A DNA stretch of 63,680 nt from Firmicutes bacterium UBA1422 (GTDB lineage: Bacteria > Bacillota > Clostridia > Peptostreptococcales > Anaerovoracaceae). The stretch's first letter is position 1. Every line of letters begins with the position of its first letter. The notes under the pieces are model-generated. The model did not search any database. It was not told the origin of the DNA and was given only the letters and a program-made list of their open reading frames with translations. The stretch is from NCBI GenBank assembly GCA_002304835.1, contig DBPK01000001.1:148157-211836 (forward strand), read 5' to 3'. Positions 16,537 to 23,712 of the stretch are shown here, in pieces. The position numbers and the translations under genes were made by a program.

Positions 16537-18291
16537 ATGAAGATTTTTGTAGGACAGGGCAGCTGCGGTATCGCATCCGGAGCCAAAAAGACCGCCGTAA
16601 GAATAAATGAAATATTAAAAGAAAAGGACCTGGAGATACCGGTTATTCCTACGGGATGCATAGGTATATGTTATCTGGAGCCCATAGTTGATATATATGA
16701 AGATGACGGTAAAATGATCAGATATACCGGCGTCAAGGCCGAAATGGCACAAGAGATAATCGAAAGCCATGTGATCAATGGCAAGCCCCTCAAAAAATAT
16801 ATGATCCCCGAAGAAGGCGAAGCTTTTCTTGCAAAACAGACGAGGATAGTGCTTGAAAACTGCGGTATCATAAATCCTGAGGATATAGAAGAATACATTG
16901 CAAAGGGCGGATATACGGCCATGGAAAAGGCTTTGAAAGAAATGAGCCGGGAAGAGATCTGCCATGAAATAACAGAATCGGATCTGCGCGGCCGCGGAGG
17001 CGGGGGATTCCTTGCGGGCAGAAAATGGAACCAGGTAAGGGAACAGAAGGACCCCTGCAAATATGTGGTATGCAACGCAGATGAAGGCGATCCCGGTGCC
17101 TTCATGGACAGGAGCGTTATGGAAGGTGACCCCCACAAAATGCTGGAGGGCATGATAATAGCGGGTATAGCCACGGGTGCCTGTGAAGGATATATATATG
17201 TAAGAGCAGAATATCCCCTGGCCGTAAAAAGACTGCAAAAAGCCATTAGTGATGCAGAGCAAAAGAACTTTCTGGGAGAAAACATCCTGGGGACTGACTT
17301 CAGTTTCAGGATACATATAAATCTGGGAGCAGGAGCATTCGTATGCGGTGAAGGAAGCGCTCTCACAGCCTCCATAGAAGGTAAAAGAGGCATGCCCAGG
17401 GTGAAACCTCCAAGAACCGTTGAGCAGGGTCTTTTCGGCAAGCCTACAGTGCTGAATAATGTTGAGACTTTTGCAAACGTTCCCTATATCATAGGAAACT
17501 CGGCGGAAGCTTTCAAAAAGATAGGGACAGCCGGCAATTCCGGCACAAAGGCTTTTGCCCTGACGGGAAATGTGGTAAACACCGGACTTATTGAGGTCCC
17601 CATGGGCACCAGATTAAAGGACATAATATTTGATATCGGCGGCGGAGTAAAAGATGGAAAGGGATTCAAAGCTGTGCAGATAGGCGGTCCTTCAGGCGGA
17701 TGTCTTACAAAGCGTCATCTTGACCTGCCCCTGGATTTTGACAGCCTTGAAAAGGAAGGAGCCATGATAGGTTCCGGAGGACTTGTTGTAATGGACGAGG
17801 ATACATGCATGGTCAGTATAGCCAGATTTTTCATGGATTTCACCCAGAAAGAATCCTGCGGCAAATGTGTTCCCTGCAGAGAAGGTACGCATATAATGCT
17901 GGAACTTCTGGATGATATAACAGAGGCCAGAGCCGGCAAGGATACGGTAAACAATCTCCTGGAACTGGCAGATACCATAAAAAACACAGCTCTCTGCGGC
18001 CTCGGAAAAACAGCACCCAACCCGGTAATATCAACAATAAGCGAGTTCAAGGAAGAATACATGGCCCACGTGGTTGACGGTGTATGTCCCGCAGGGGTAT
18101 GTGAAGCCTACAAAAAAATCATCATAAACGAAGAAAAATGTGTGGGCTGCGGTCTTTGCAAGAAGGTCTGCCCGGTAAATGCCATAAGCGGCGGATCATA
18201 TAAAAAAGCCCATGTGATAGATAACAACAAGTGTATCAAATGCAAGGCATGCTTAGGTGTTTGCAAACTTGACGCCATCTCCATAGCATAG
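16537..18291 (+). CDS. hydB: [FeFe]-hydrogenase subunit HydB (NuoF-like NADH/FMN/ferredoxin subunit)
   Basis: A 584-residue protein. The domains in order are an N-terminal thioredoxin-like [2Fe-2S] part (GSCGIASGA; TGCIGICYLEP), a NuoF core with the FMN/NAD site GRGGGGFLAGRKW and NADEGDPGAF, the N3-type [4Fe-4S] motif ESCGKCVPCREGT, and two C-terminal [4Fe-4S] ferredoxin motifs (CVGCGLCKKVCP; CIKCKACLGVC). This is the domain order of HydB of bifurcating hydrogenases, in which it is the site of NAD(H) reaction and flavin-linked electron splitting. The gene starts right after hydC and ends 8 nt before hydA. Confidence 0.94.
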   Translation: MKIFVGQGSCGIASGAKKTAVRINEILKEKDLEIPVIPTGCIGICYLEPIVDIYEDDGKMIRYTGVKAEMAQEIIESHVINGKPLKKYMIPEEGEAFLAKQTRIVLENCGIINPEDIEEYIAKGGYTAMEKALKEMSREEICHEITESDLRGRGGGGFLAGRKWNQVREQKDPCKYVVCNADEGDPGAFMDRSVMEGDPHKMLEGMIIAGIATGACEGYIYVRAEYPLAVKRLQKAISDAEQKNFLGENILGTDFSFRIHINLGAGAFVCGEGSALTASIEGKRGMPRVKPPRTVEQGLFGKPTVLNNVETFANVPYIIGNSAEAFKKIGTAGNSGTKAFALTGNVVNTGLIEVPMGTRLKDIIFDIGGGVKDGKGFKAVQIGGPSGGCLTKRHLDLPLDFDSLEKEGAMIGSGGLVVMDEDTCMVSIARFFMDFTQKESCGKCVPCREGTHIMLELLDDITEARAGKDTVNNLLELADTIKNTALCGLGKTAPNPVISTISEFKEEYMAHVVDGVCPAGVCEAYKKIIINEEKCVGCGLCKKVCPVNAISGGSYKKAHVIDNNKCIKCKACLGVCKLDAISIA

Positions 18292-18299
18292 GAAGGTAA

Positions 18300-20015
18300 A
18301 TGAAGATGAATACTCATAAATACATGACGATAAACGGTGAAATGACACCCATAGAAGGAGAAAGGAACATACTGGAAGTCATAAGGAAAGCCGGTATAGA
18401 ACTTCCTACCTTCTGCTATCATTCGGAGCTGTCCATTTACGGAGCCTGCAGGATGTGCATAGTGGAAGACGAAAAAGGGAATATAATGACTTCCTGCTCC
18501 ACTCCGCCAAAAGAGGGGATGGTGATCAAAACCAACACCACAAGGCTTTATAAATACAGGAGACAGATCATAAGGATGCTGCTTTCCTCCCACTGCAGGG
18601 AATGTACCACATGTTCCAAAAACGGAGAGTGTGTGCTCCAGTCCCTGGCAAAAAGATTCGGCATTGACGAGGTGCGCTTCGACAAATCGGAAAAGGCCTG
18701 GAAGGATGAATATCCCATAGACAGATCCAGCAAATCAATTATAAAAAATCCCAACAAATGCATACACTGCGGCGACTGCGTGAGAATGTGTGCCGAGGTG
18801 CAGAATGTGGGAGCCATTGACTTTGCCAACAGGGGATGGAACCTGGAAGTCACACCGGCTTTCAACGACCCCCTGGCAGATACGGACTGTGTGGGCTGCG
18901 GGCAGTGTGTGGCCGTATGCCCCACGGGAGCCCTTAATGTGAACAATCAGATAAATGAAGCATGGGAAGCAATCAATGACGAAGACTTAAGGACAATAAT
19001 ACAGGTCGCTCCTGCAGTCCGGGTGGCGCTGGGAGAGATGTTCGGCATAGCGGATGCAGACAAAGTCATGCCGTTGATGGTGGCAGCGCTTAGAAAACTG
19101 GGGTTTGACAATATATATGATACTTCTTTCAGTGCGGACCTGACTGTCATGGAAGAATCGGCTGAATTTCTGAGGAAACTGGAGAGTGGTGAAGAACTGC
19201 CACTTTATACATCCTGTTGCCCCGGATGGATAAAATATGCCGAAAACAGGCATCCGGAACTGATGCCGCTGATATCCACCTGCAAATCACCCATGCAGAT
19301 GTTTTCTTCTGTAGTAAAGGAAGAGAGAAAAGTCAATAAAGAGCATATGACCGACCTGCGCAAGCCCTTTGTGGTGGCCATAATGCCCTGCACCGCCAAA
19401 AAATCAGAAGCGGCCCGGGAAGAATTCATGACCGACGGTGAGCCGGATACGGATCTGGTGCTGACCACAGAGGAACTGGGGCTGATGATAAAGCAGGCCG
19501 GTATAGATTTCAATGAACTGGAACCCGAAGCCCATGATCTGCCCTTTGGTATGTATTCGGGAGCAGGAGTCATTTTCGGAGTGACAGGCGGCGTTGCCGA
19601 AGCGGTAATAAGAAGGCTTGTGGACGACAAAAGCCATAATTCATTCAATAATATAAGTTTCAGCGGAGTAAGAGGCCTTGAAGGTGTAAAGGAAGTTACA
19701 GTTCCATACAAAGGCAGGGATATAAAAATAGCCATAGTCAACGGACTCAAAAATGTTGAGAACCTTATAAAAAAAATAGAGGCCAAAGAGGCCGAATATC
19801 ATTTTGTGGAAGTAATGGCCTGCCCCAACGGATGCATTGGAGGCGGCGGGCAGCCCAGAAGCGACAGAGATTCCAGGAGGAAGAGATCGGATGCCCTTTA
19901 TTCAAACGATAAATTGGCTGAAATAAGGCATTCTGCGGCGAATCCCTTTGTAACAAGGGTATATAAAGTCATAGTCAGGGATGATGCCAAGAGACTTCTT
20001 CACGTTCACTATTAG
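18300..20015 (+). CDS. hydA: [FeFe]-hydrogenase catalytic subunit HydA
   Basis: A 571-residue protein. The N-terminal [2Fe-2S] ferredoxin has CYHSELSIYGACRMC; next come the His-Cys cluster motif HCRECTTCSKNGEC and two [4Fe-4S] motifs (CIHCGDCVRMC; CVGCGQCVAVCP). The H-cluster domain has all three signatures: L1 TSCCPGW (from residue 304), L2 MPCTAKKSE (from 362) and L3 MACPNGCIGGGGQP (from 506). All cluster-binding cysteines and the proton-transfer Cys306/307 region are present. It reduces protons to H2, or oxidises H2, with electrons from NADH plus reduced ferredoxin in the trimeric HydABC type. ATG 18306 has a better spaced GGAAGG than ATG 18300; either may be used. The hydEFG maturases are not in this window. 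A terminator follows. Confidence 0.95.
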   Translation: MKMNTHKYMTINGEMTPIEGERNILEVIRKAGIELPTFCYHSELSIYGACRMCIVEDEKGNIMTSCSTPPKEGMVIKTNTTRLYKYRRQIIRMLLSSHCRECTTCSKNGECVLQSLAKRFGIDEVRFDKSEKAWKDEYPIDRSSKSIIKNPNKCIHCGDCVRMCAEVQNVGAIDFANRGWNLEVTPAFNDPLADTDCVGCGQCVAVCPTGALNVNNQINEAWEAINDEDLRTIIQVAPAVRVALGEMFGIADADKVMPLMVAALRKLGFDNIYDTSFSADLTVMEESAEFLRKLESGEELPLYTSCCPGWIKYAENRHPELMPLISTCKSPMQMFSSVVKEERKVNKEHMTDLRKPFVVAIMPCTAKKSEAAREEFMTDGEPDTDLVLTTEELGLMIKQAGIDFNELEPEAHDLPFGMYSGAGVIFGVTGGVAEAVIRRLVDDKSHNSFNNISFSGVRGLEGVKEVTVPYKGRDIKIAIVNGLKNVENLIKKIEAKEAEYHFVEVMACPNGCIGGGGQPRSDRDSRRKRSDALYSNDKLAEIRHSAANPFVTRVYKVIVRDDAKRLLHVHY

Positions 20016-20055
20016 AAAACTACCATATTTTACAGACCCCCTTAATAATCTATCT

Positions 20056-20097
20056 GAAAACGGCCGTTTATGATTTCGCGGTCGTTTTCACTTTTTT
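20056..20097 (+). terminator. Intrinsic terminator after hydA
   Basis: GAAAACGGCCG (20056-20066) pairs with CGGTCGTTTTC (20079-20089) with one G-T pair, followed by ACTTTTTT. Confidence 0.88.
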
Positions 20098-20107
20098 GTA
20101 ACAAACC

Positions 20108-20136
20108 GTTACAAATGACTTTAAATTTGCTATAAT
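20108..20136 (+). promoter_or_regulatory. Promoter of the radical-SAM pair, predicting a very short 5' UTR
   Basis: GTTACA (20108-20113), 17-bp spacer, TATAAT (20131-20136). The expected start (~20143) is only about 4 nt before the ATG at 20147, and no ribosome binding site is visible. Confidence 0.6.
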
Positions 20137-20146
20137 ATCAAGCGTT

Positions 20147-22099
20147 ATGGAAAACAAAAGAGAACAGCAGAAAACAGAAAAAAACCGGGAGAAGCCAGAG
20201 GGAAACCGGGAGAAGACGGAGGGAAACCGGGAGAAGACGGAAAGAAATGACCGGGAAGCAGTGCGTGAAAAACTGAAGGCAGATCTTGATAAACTTCTGA
20301 AAAAAGTTGAGAAACCGGCAAGATACACAGGTCTTGAAATCAATTCGGTAATGAAGGACCCGGATGCAGTATCTGTTCGGTTTGCTTTTGCTTTTCCCGA
20401 TACATATGAAATAGGCATGTCCTATGTGGGCCTGCAGATACTTTATGATATCCTGAACAAAGATAAGGATGTCTACTGTGAAAGGGTCTTTGCGCCTGCT
20501 CCGGATATGGAGGAACTGCTTAGGCAGGAAGATATGCCCCTCATGAGCCTGGAGACGAAAACACCTCTTCATAAATTTGATATTATAGGATTCACTCTTC
20601 AGTATGAGCTTTCCTTCACCAACATACTTAATATGCTGGATCTTTCGGGAATACCCTTAAAAAGAGAAGACAGGAAACAGGGGAAATGGCCGCTCATCAT
20701 AGCAGGAGGGCCCTGTGCTTTCAACCCGGAGCCGCTTTCTGACTTTGTTGACCTTTTTGTCATAGGGGACGGTGAGAAGGCGGATATTGATCTTTGCAGA
20801 CTTTATTCCAAACTCAAATCTGAACTCAAAAAAGATACAACTGAAGACCGGCTGAAAGAGGTTTTCCTTGAAGAAGCATCAAAAATGCAGGGTATATATG
20901 TTCCGGGCAGGCCAATTGAGGGCAAAATACAAAAGATATTGATTTCCGATCTTGAAAGTCTTTCTTATCCGGAAAAACCCATAGTGCCATTCATAGAAAC
21001 GGTCCACGACAGGGCGGTTGTTGAGACTTTCAGGGGATGCAGCAGGGGATGCAGGTTCTGCCAGGCGGGTATGATATACAGGCCAGTCAGAGAAAGAAGC
21101 CCCGAAACCATCAAAAAACTGGCGGAATGTCAGTTAAAAAGCACCGGAAACGATGAACTTTCACTTCTTTCCCTTTCCATCTCCGATTATTCGGGATTCG
21201 AGCCACTGGTAATGGATATCATGGAAATGTGCCAAAAAGAAGACGTTTCTCTTTCCCTGCCTTCCATGAGACTGGATTCTTTCAGCTTCAGGGTCCTGGA
21301 AGAGATACAGAAATACAAAAAATCGGGACTGACATTTGCCCCCGAAGCCGGTACTCAGAGACTAAGGGACATCATCAACAAGAATATAACCGATGAAGAC
21401 ATTTTTTCTTCCGTGAGAAAAGCTCTGGAACTGGGTTGGCAGCAGATAAAGCTGTATTTCATGGTGGGTCTTCCCGGGGAAACGGAAGAAGATCTACAGG
21501 GAATAGCTGATATAGTAAAAAAAATACTGGATATCAATTATGAGGTGAACGGTCGCAAAGGCGGGCGTTTCAACGTTACAGTCAGTGTTTCGAATTTCGT
21601 TCCAAAAGCCCACACACCTTTTCAGTGGGAAGCCCAGGACAGTGAAGAAAGTTTCCTTGAAAAACAGGAGTATATTCGTCGGAGACTGCCCAAAAAGAAT
21701 GTTACCTATAATTACCACGGAGCATACAAAAGTATCCTGGAAGGGGTCTTTGCCAGGGGAGATGCAGAATGCGGCAGGGTCCTTTTGGAAGCATGGAAAA
21801 ACGGCTGCAGGTTCGACAGTTGGAACGAGCATTTTGACCGGCAGAAATGGAGGGAAGCCTTTGAAAAAACAGGTATCTCTGCAGATAAATATACAGTGAG
21901 GAAGAGAAGTTATGACGAGATCCTGCCTTGGGACTTTATCGATACTTGTATAAGCCGGGAATTCTTAATAAATGAGGCGAAAAAGGCCCAAATGGGTCAA
22001 ACCACAGGGGACTGCAGGGAGGGATGCGAAGATTGCGGCATCAACAGAAGCGCAGGCTGTCCGTTAGCAAGGGGAAAGAATAAAAGTGCCAAGATATAA
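20147..22099 (+). CDS. Radical SAM protein, TIGR03960 type
   Basis: A 650-residue protein. An N-terminal ~200-residue part resembles a B12-binding-type fold (FAFPDTYEIGMSYVGLQ; IIAGGPCAFNPEPLSDFVD), followed by a radical-SAM domain with the CxxxCxxC cluster motif FRGCSRGCRFCQAG and EAGTQRLRDIINKNITDED. The C-terminus has CEDCGINRSAGCP. The function of this family is unknown; it nearly always occurs with the TIGR03936 protein encoded next, usually next to rplU-rpmA-obgE in Clostridia, and here hydCBA lies between them. The first ~35 residues are a Lys/Glu/Arg run made of 7-residue repeats (EGNREKT) that the family does not need, so a later start is possible. The predicted mRNA is nearly leaderless. 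Confidence 0.88.
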   Translation: MENKREQQKTEKNREKPEGNREKTEGNREKTERNDREAVREKLKADLDKLLKKVEKPARYTGLEINSVMKDPDAVSVRFAFAFPDTYEIGMSYVGLQILYDILNKDKDVYCERVFAPAPDMEELLRQEDMPLMSLETKTPLHKFDIIGFTLQYELSFTNILNMLDLSGIPLKREDRKQGKWPLIIAGGPCAFNPEPLSDFVDLFVIGDGEKADIDLCRLYSKLKSELKKDTTEDRLKEVFLEEASKMQGIYVPGRPIEGKIQKILISDLESLSYPEKPIVPFIETVHDRAVVETFRGCSRGCRFCQAGMIYRPVRERSPETIKKLAECQLKSTGNDELSLLSLSISDYSGFEPLVMDIMEMCQKEDVSLSLPSMRLDSFSFRVLEEIQKYKKSGLTFAPEAGTQRLRDIINKNITDEDIFSSVRKALELGWQQIKLYFMVGLPGETEEDLQGIADIVKKILDINYEVNGRKGGRFNVTVSVSNFVPKAHTPFQWEAQDSEESFLEKQEYIRRRLPKKNVTYNYHGAYKSILEGVFARGDAECGRVLLEAWKNGCRFDSWNEHFDRQKWREAFEKTGISADKYTVRKRSYDEILPWDFIDTCISREFLINEAKKAQMGQTTGDCREGCEDCGINRSAGCPLARGKNKSAKI

Positions 22100-22937
22100 A
22101 CTGACATTTACAAAAGAAGGATATATACGTTACACTTCGCATCTTGATATGCTGAGGCTTTTTAACCGTGCATTCAAAAGAAGCGGAATCAAGCTGGAGT
22201 ATTCGAAGGGTTTCAACCCTCACCCCAGGATATCCTTTGCGCAGCCCCTTTCACTGGGATATACTTCTCTTGGAGAACTTCTGGAATTTCAGACGGAAGA
22301 GAGTTTTGAAACTCCCGTGATCGCTGAAAAACTGGGAAGAGAGCTGCCAAGGGGAATAGCTGTCATGGAGTGCGTAAAAATTTCTGAAACGGTGAAATCG
22401 CTGGCTTCAAGGGTCACTCATGCCGAGTATATAATAAAGATCTCGCCGGAAAACTGCGGCGGAGAAGTATCAGGAACCGCAGATGCAACAGAAGCAACAG
22501 AAACAAAAGAAGCACAAGAAGGATCAGAAACAACAGATGCAACAGAAACAACAGAAGTATCCGAAGTAACAGAAGGCAAAGAATCAACAGCAGCAAAGAC
22601 TTATGAGGCAGAAGAACTATCAGGCAAGGCTGAAGACTTTATGAGACTGAATGAGATAAAAGTCAGCAAAAAAGCAAAAAAAAGATCCGGCAAAAAAAGA
22701 AACGGCGGTGCAGAGAATTTTGCAGGAGAGGTGGAAATAGATATAAGACCCATGATCGAATATCTGACAGTTAACACTGACGGCAATAATATATTTATGT
22801 CAACTAAAATCGCAGCCGGAAGTGAGAAAAATCTGAGCCCGGCTCTGTTGCAAAAGGCATTTTGTGAATTTGCAGGTCTTGAAGTAATGCCGGAAAACAT
22901 TGAAATCATGAGGACAGAACTGTTCCTAAAGACATAA
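22086..22937 (+). CDS. TIGR03936 family radical-SAM-linked protein (DUF2344)
   Basis: A 283-residue protein. Residues ~1-110 show the family signature (YTSHLDMLRLFNRAFKRSGI; FNPHPRISFAQPLSLGYTS). Then comes an insert of about 60 residues made mostly of Thr/Glu/Ala codons (ACA-GAA runs at nt 22480-22600), a basic patch (SKKAKKRSGKKRNG) and a typical C-terminal piece (VEIDIRPMIEYLTV). It starts with GTG 22086, overlapping the radical-SAM gene by 14 nt, with AGGGGA upstream, so the two are co-translated. Its role is unknown, but the constant pairing implies a joint one. The Thr/Glu stretch looks like recent repeat growth. Confidence 0.85.
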   Translation: MPRYKLTFTKEGYIRYTSHLDMLRLFNRAFKRSGIKLEYSKGFNPHPRISFAQPLSLGYTSLGELLEFQTEESFETPVIAEKLGRELPRGIAVMECVKISETVKSLASRVTHAEYIIKISPENCGGEVSGTADATEATETKEAQEGSETTDATETTEVSEVTEGKESTAAKTYEAEELSGKAEDFMRLNEIKVSKKAKKRSGKKRNGGAENFAGEVEIDIRPMIEYLTVNTDGNNIFMSTKIAAGSEKNLSPALLQKAFCEFAGLEVMPENIEIMRTELFLKT

Positions 22938-22979
22938 AAAACAGCTCACAAATAAATGTAAATAAATTACAGTAAAATA

Positions 22980-23033
22980 TTGACAATACACCCCCTGAAA
23001 ATGTAAAATATAGGAAATTACATTTTCAGGGGG
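22980..23033 (+). promoter_or_regulatory. comEA promoter interlocked with a perfect 16-bp inverted repeat
   Basis: TTGACA (22980-22985), 18-bp spacer, TAAAAT (23004-23009). CCCCCTGAAAATGTAA (22991-23006) and TTACATTTTCAGGGGG (23018-23033) are perfect inverted repeats around an 11-nt gap. The left arm covers the spacer and -10; the right arm contains the ribosome binding site AGGGGG, 7 nt before the ATG. It may be an operator at the DNA level, and in read-through mRNA a hairpin hiding the ribosome binding site. Confidence 0.7.
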
Positions 23034-23040
23034 TATTTTC

Positions 23041-23691
23041 ATGAAAAAGTATTTATCCAAAGAGTATTTATCCAAAGAGTATTTGCTGGCCAATAAGACG
23101 AAGGTCCTTAAAGCAGCAGCTGTAGCAGCAATTGTTATAGCAGCTGTTTTTGTTTTTTTCTTTAAAACCGGCGATGACGGTGAAATTACCATGAAAGAGG
23201 CGGACATGATGGTATCAGAAGAAGAAGCAAAGGAAGATGAATATGCGGGGATAGTCATAGTTGATGTTTCCGGTGCGGTGAATCAGCCACAAGTGGTTGA
23301 GCTACCAAAAAACAGTCGTGTGGGAGATGCCATAGATGCAGCCGGAGGATTAACAAAAGATGCTGATATTTCAACGATAAACAGGGCGGCTGTTGTTGCG
23401 GACGGCGAAAAGATATATGTACCTATAAGAGGAGAACCGGGCGGGATCCCGGGAGGTGATACTTCAGGCACATTTGATTCCGGAGTTTCTCAAACTGCAG
23501 GTAAAGTAAGCATAAATTCCGCATCCGCTGCTGAACTGGAGACCTTGAGCGGTGTAGGACCGGTAACTGCACAGAAAATAATATCTTACAGAACATCAAA
23601 CGGCAGGTTCGCCACACTGGAAGACCTTAAAAACATAGACGGCATAGGGGACAAGACCTTTGAAAAACTGAAACCCTATATAACATTGTGA
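23041..23691 (+). CDS. comEA: ComEA-like membrane-anchored DNA-binding protein (SLBB + helix-hairpin-helix)
   Basis: A 216-residue protein. A short N-terminus containing a repeated SKEYL is followed by one membrane helix (AAAVAAIVIAAVFVFFF), an SLBB-type domain (VDVSGAVNQPQVVELPKNSR; NRAAVVADGEKIYVP), a Gly/Ser linker and two HhH motifs (SINSASAAELETLSGVGPVT; LEDLKNIDGIGDKTFEKLKP). This is the full architecture of ComEA, the outer-face receptor that binds incoming double-stranded DNA during transformation. comEC and the other uptake genes are not nearby, so the gene stands alone. The SKEYL doubling comes from a 15-nt tandem repeat in the DNA. Its start context suggests tight control. Confidence 0.88.
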   Translation: MKKYLSKEYLSKEYLLANKTKVLKAAAVAAIVIAAVFVFFFKTGDDGEITMKEADMMVSEEEAKEDEYAGIVIVDVSGAVNQPQVVELPKNSRVGDAIDAAGGLTKDADISTINRAAVVADGEKIYVPIRGEPGGIPGGDTSGTFDSGVSQTAGKVSINSASAAELETLSGVGPVTAQKIISYRTSNGRFATLEDLKNIDGIGDKTFEKLKPYITL

Positions 23692-23712
23692 TAAGCAAGG
23701 AAAGGACAGAAA

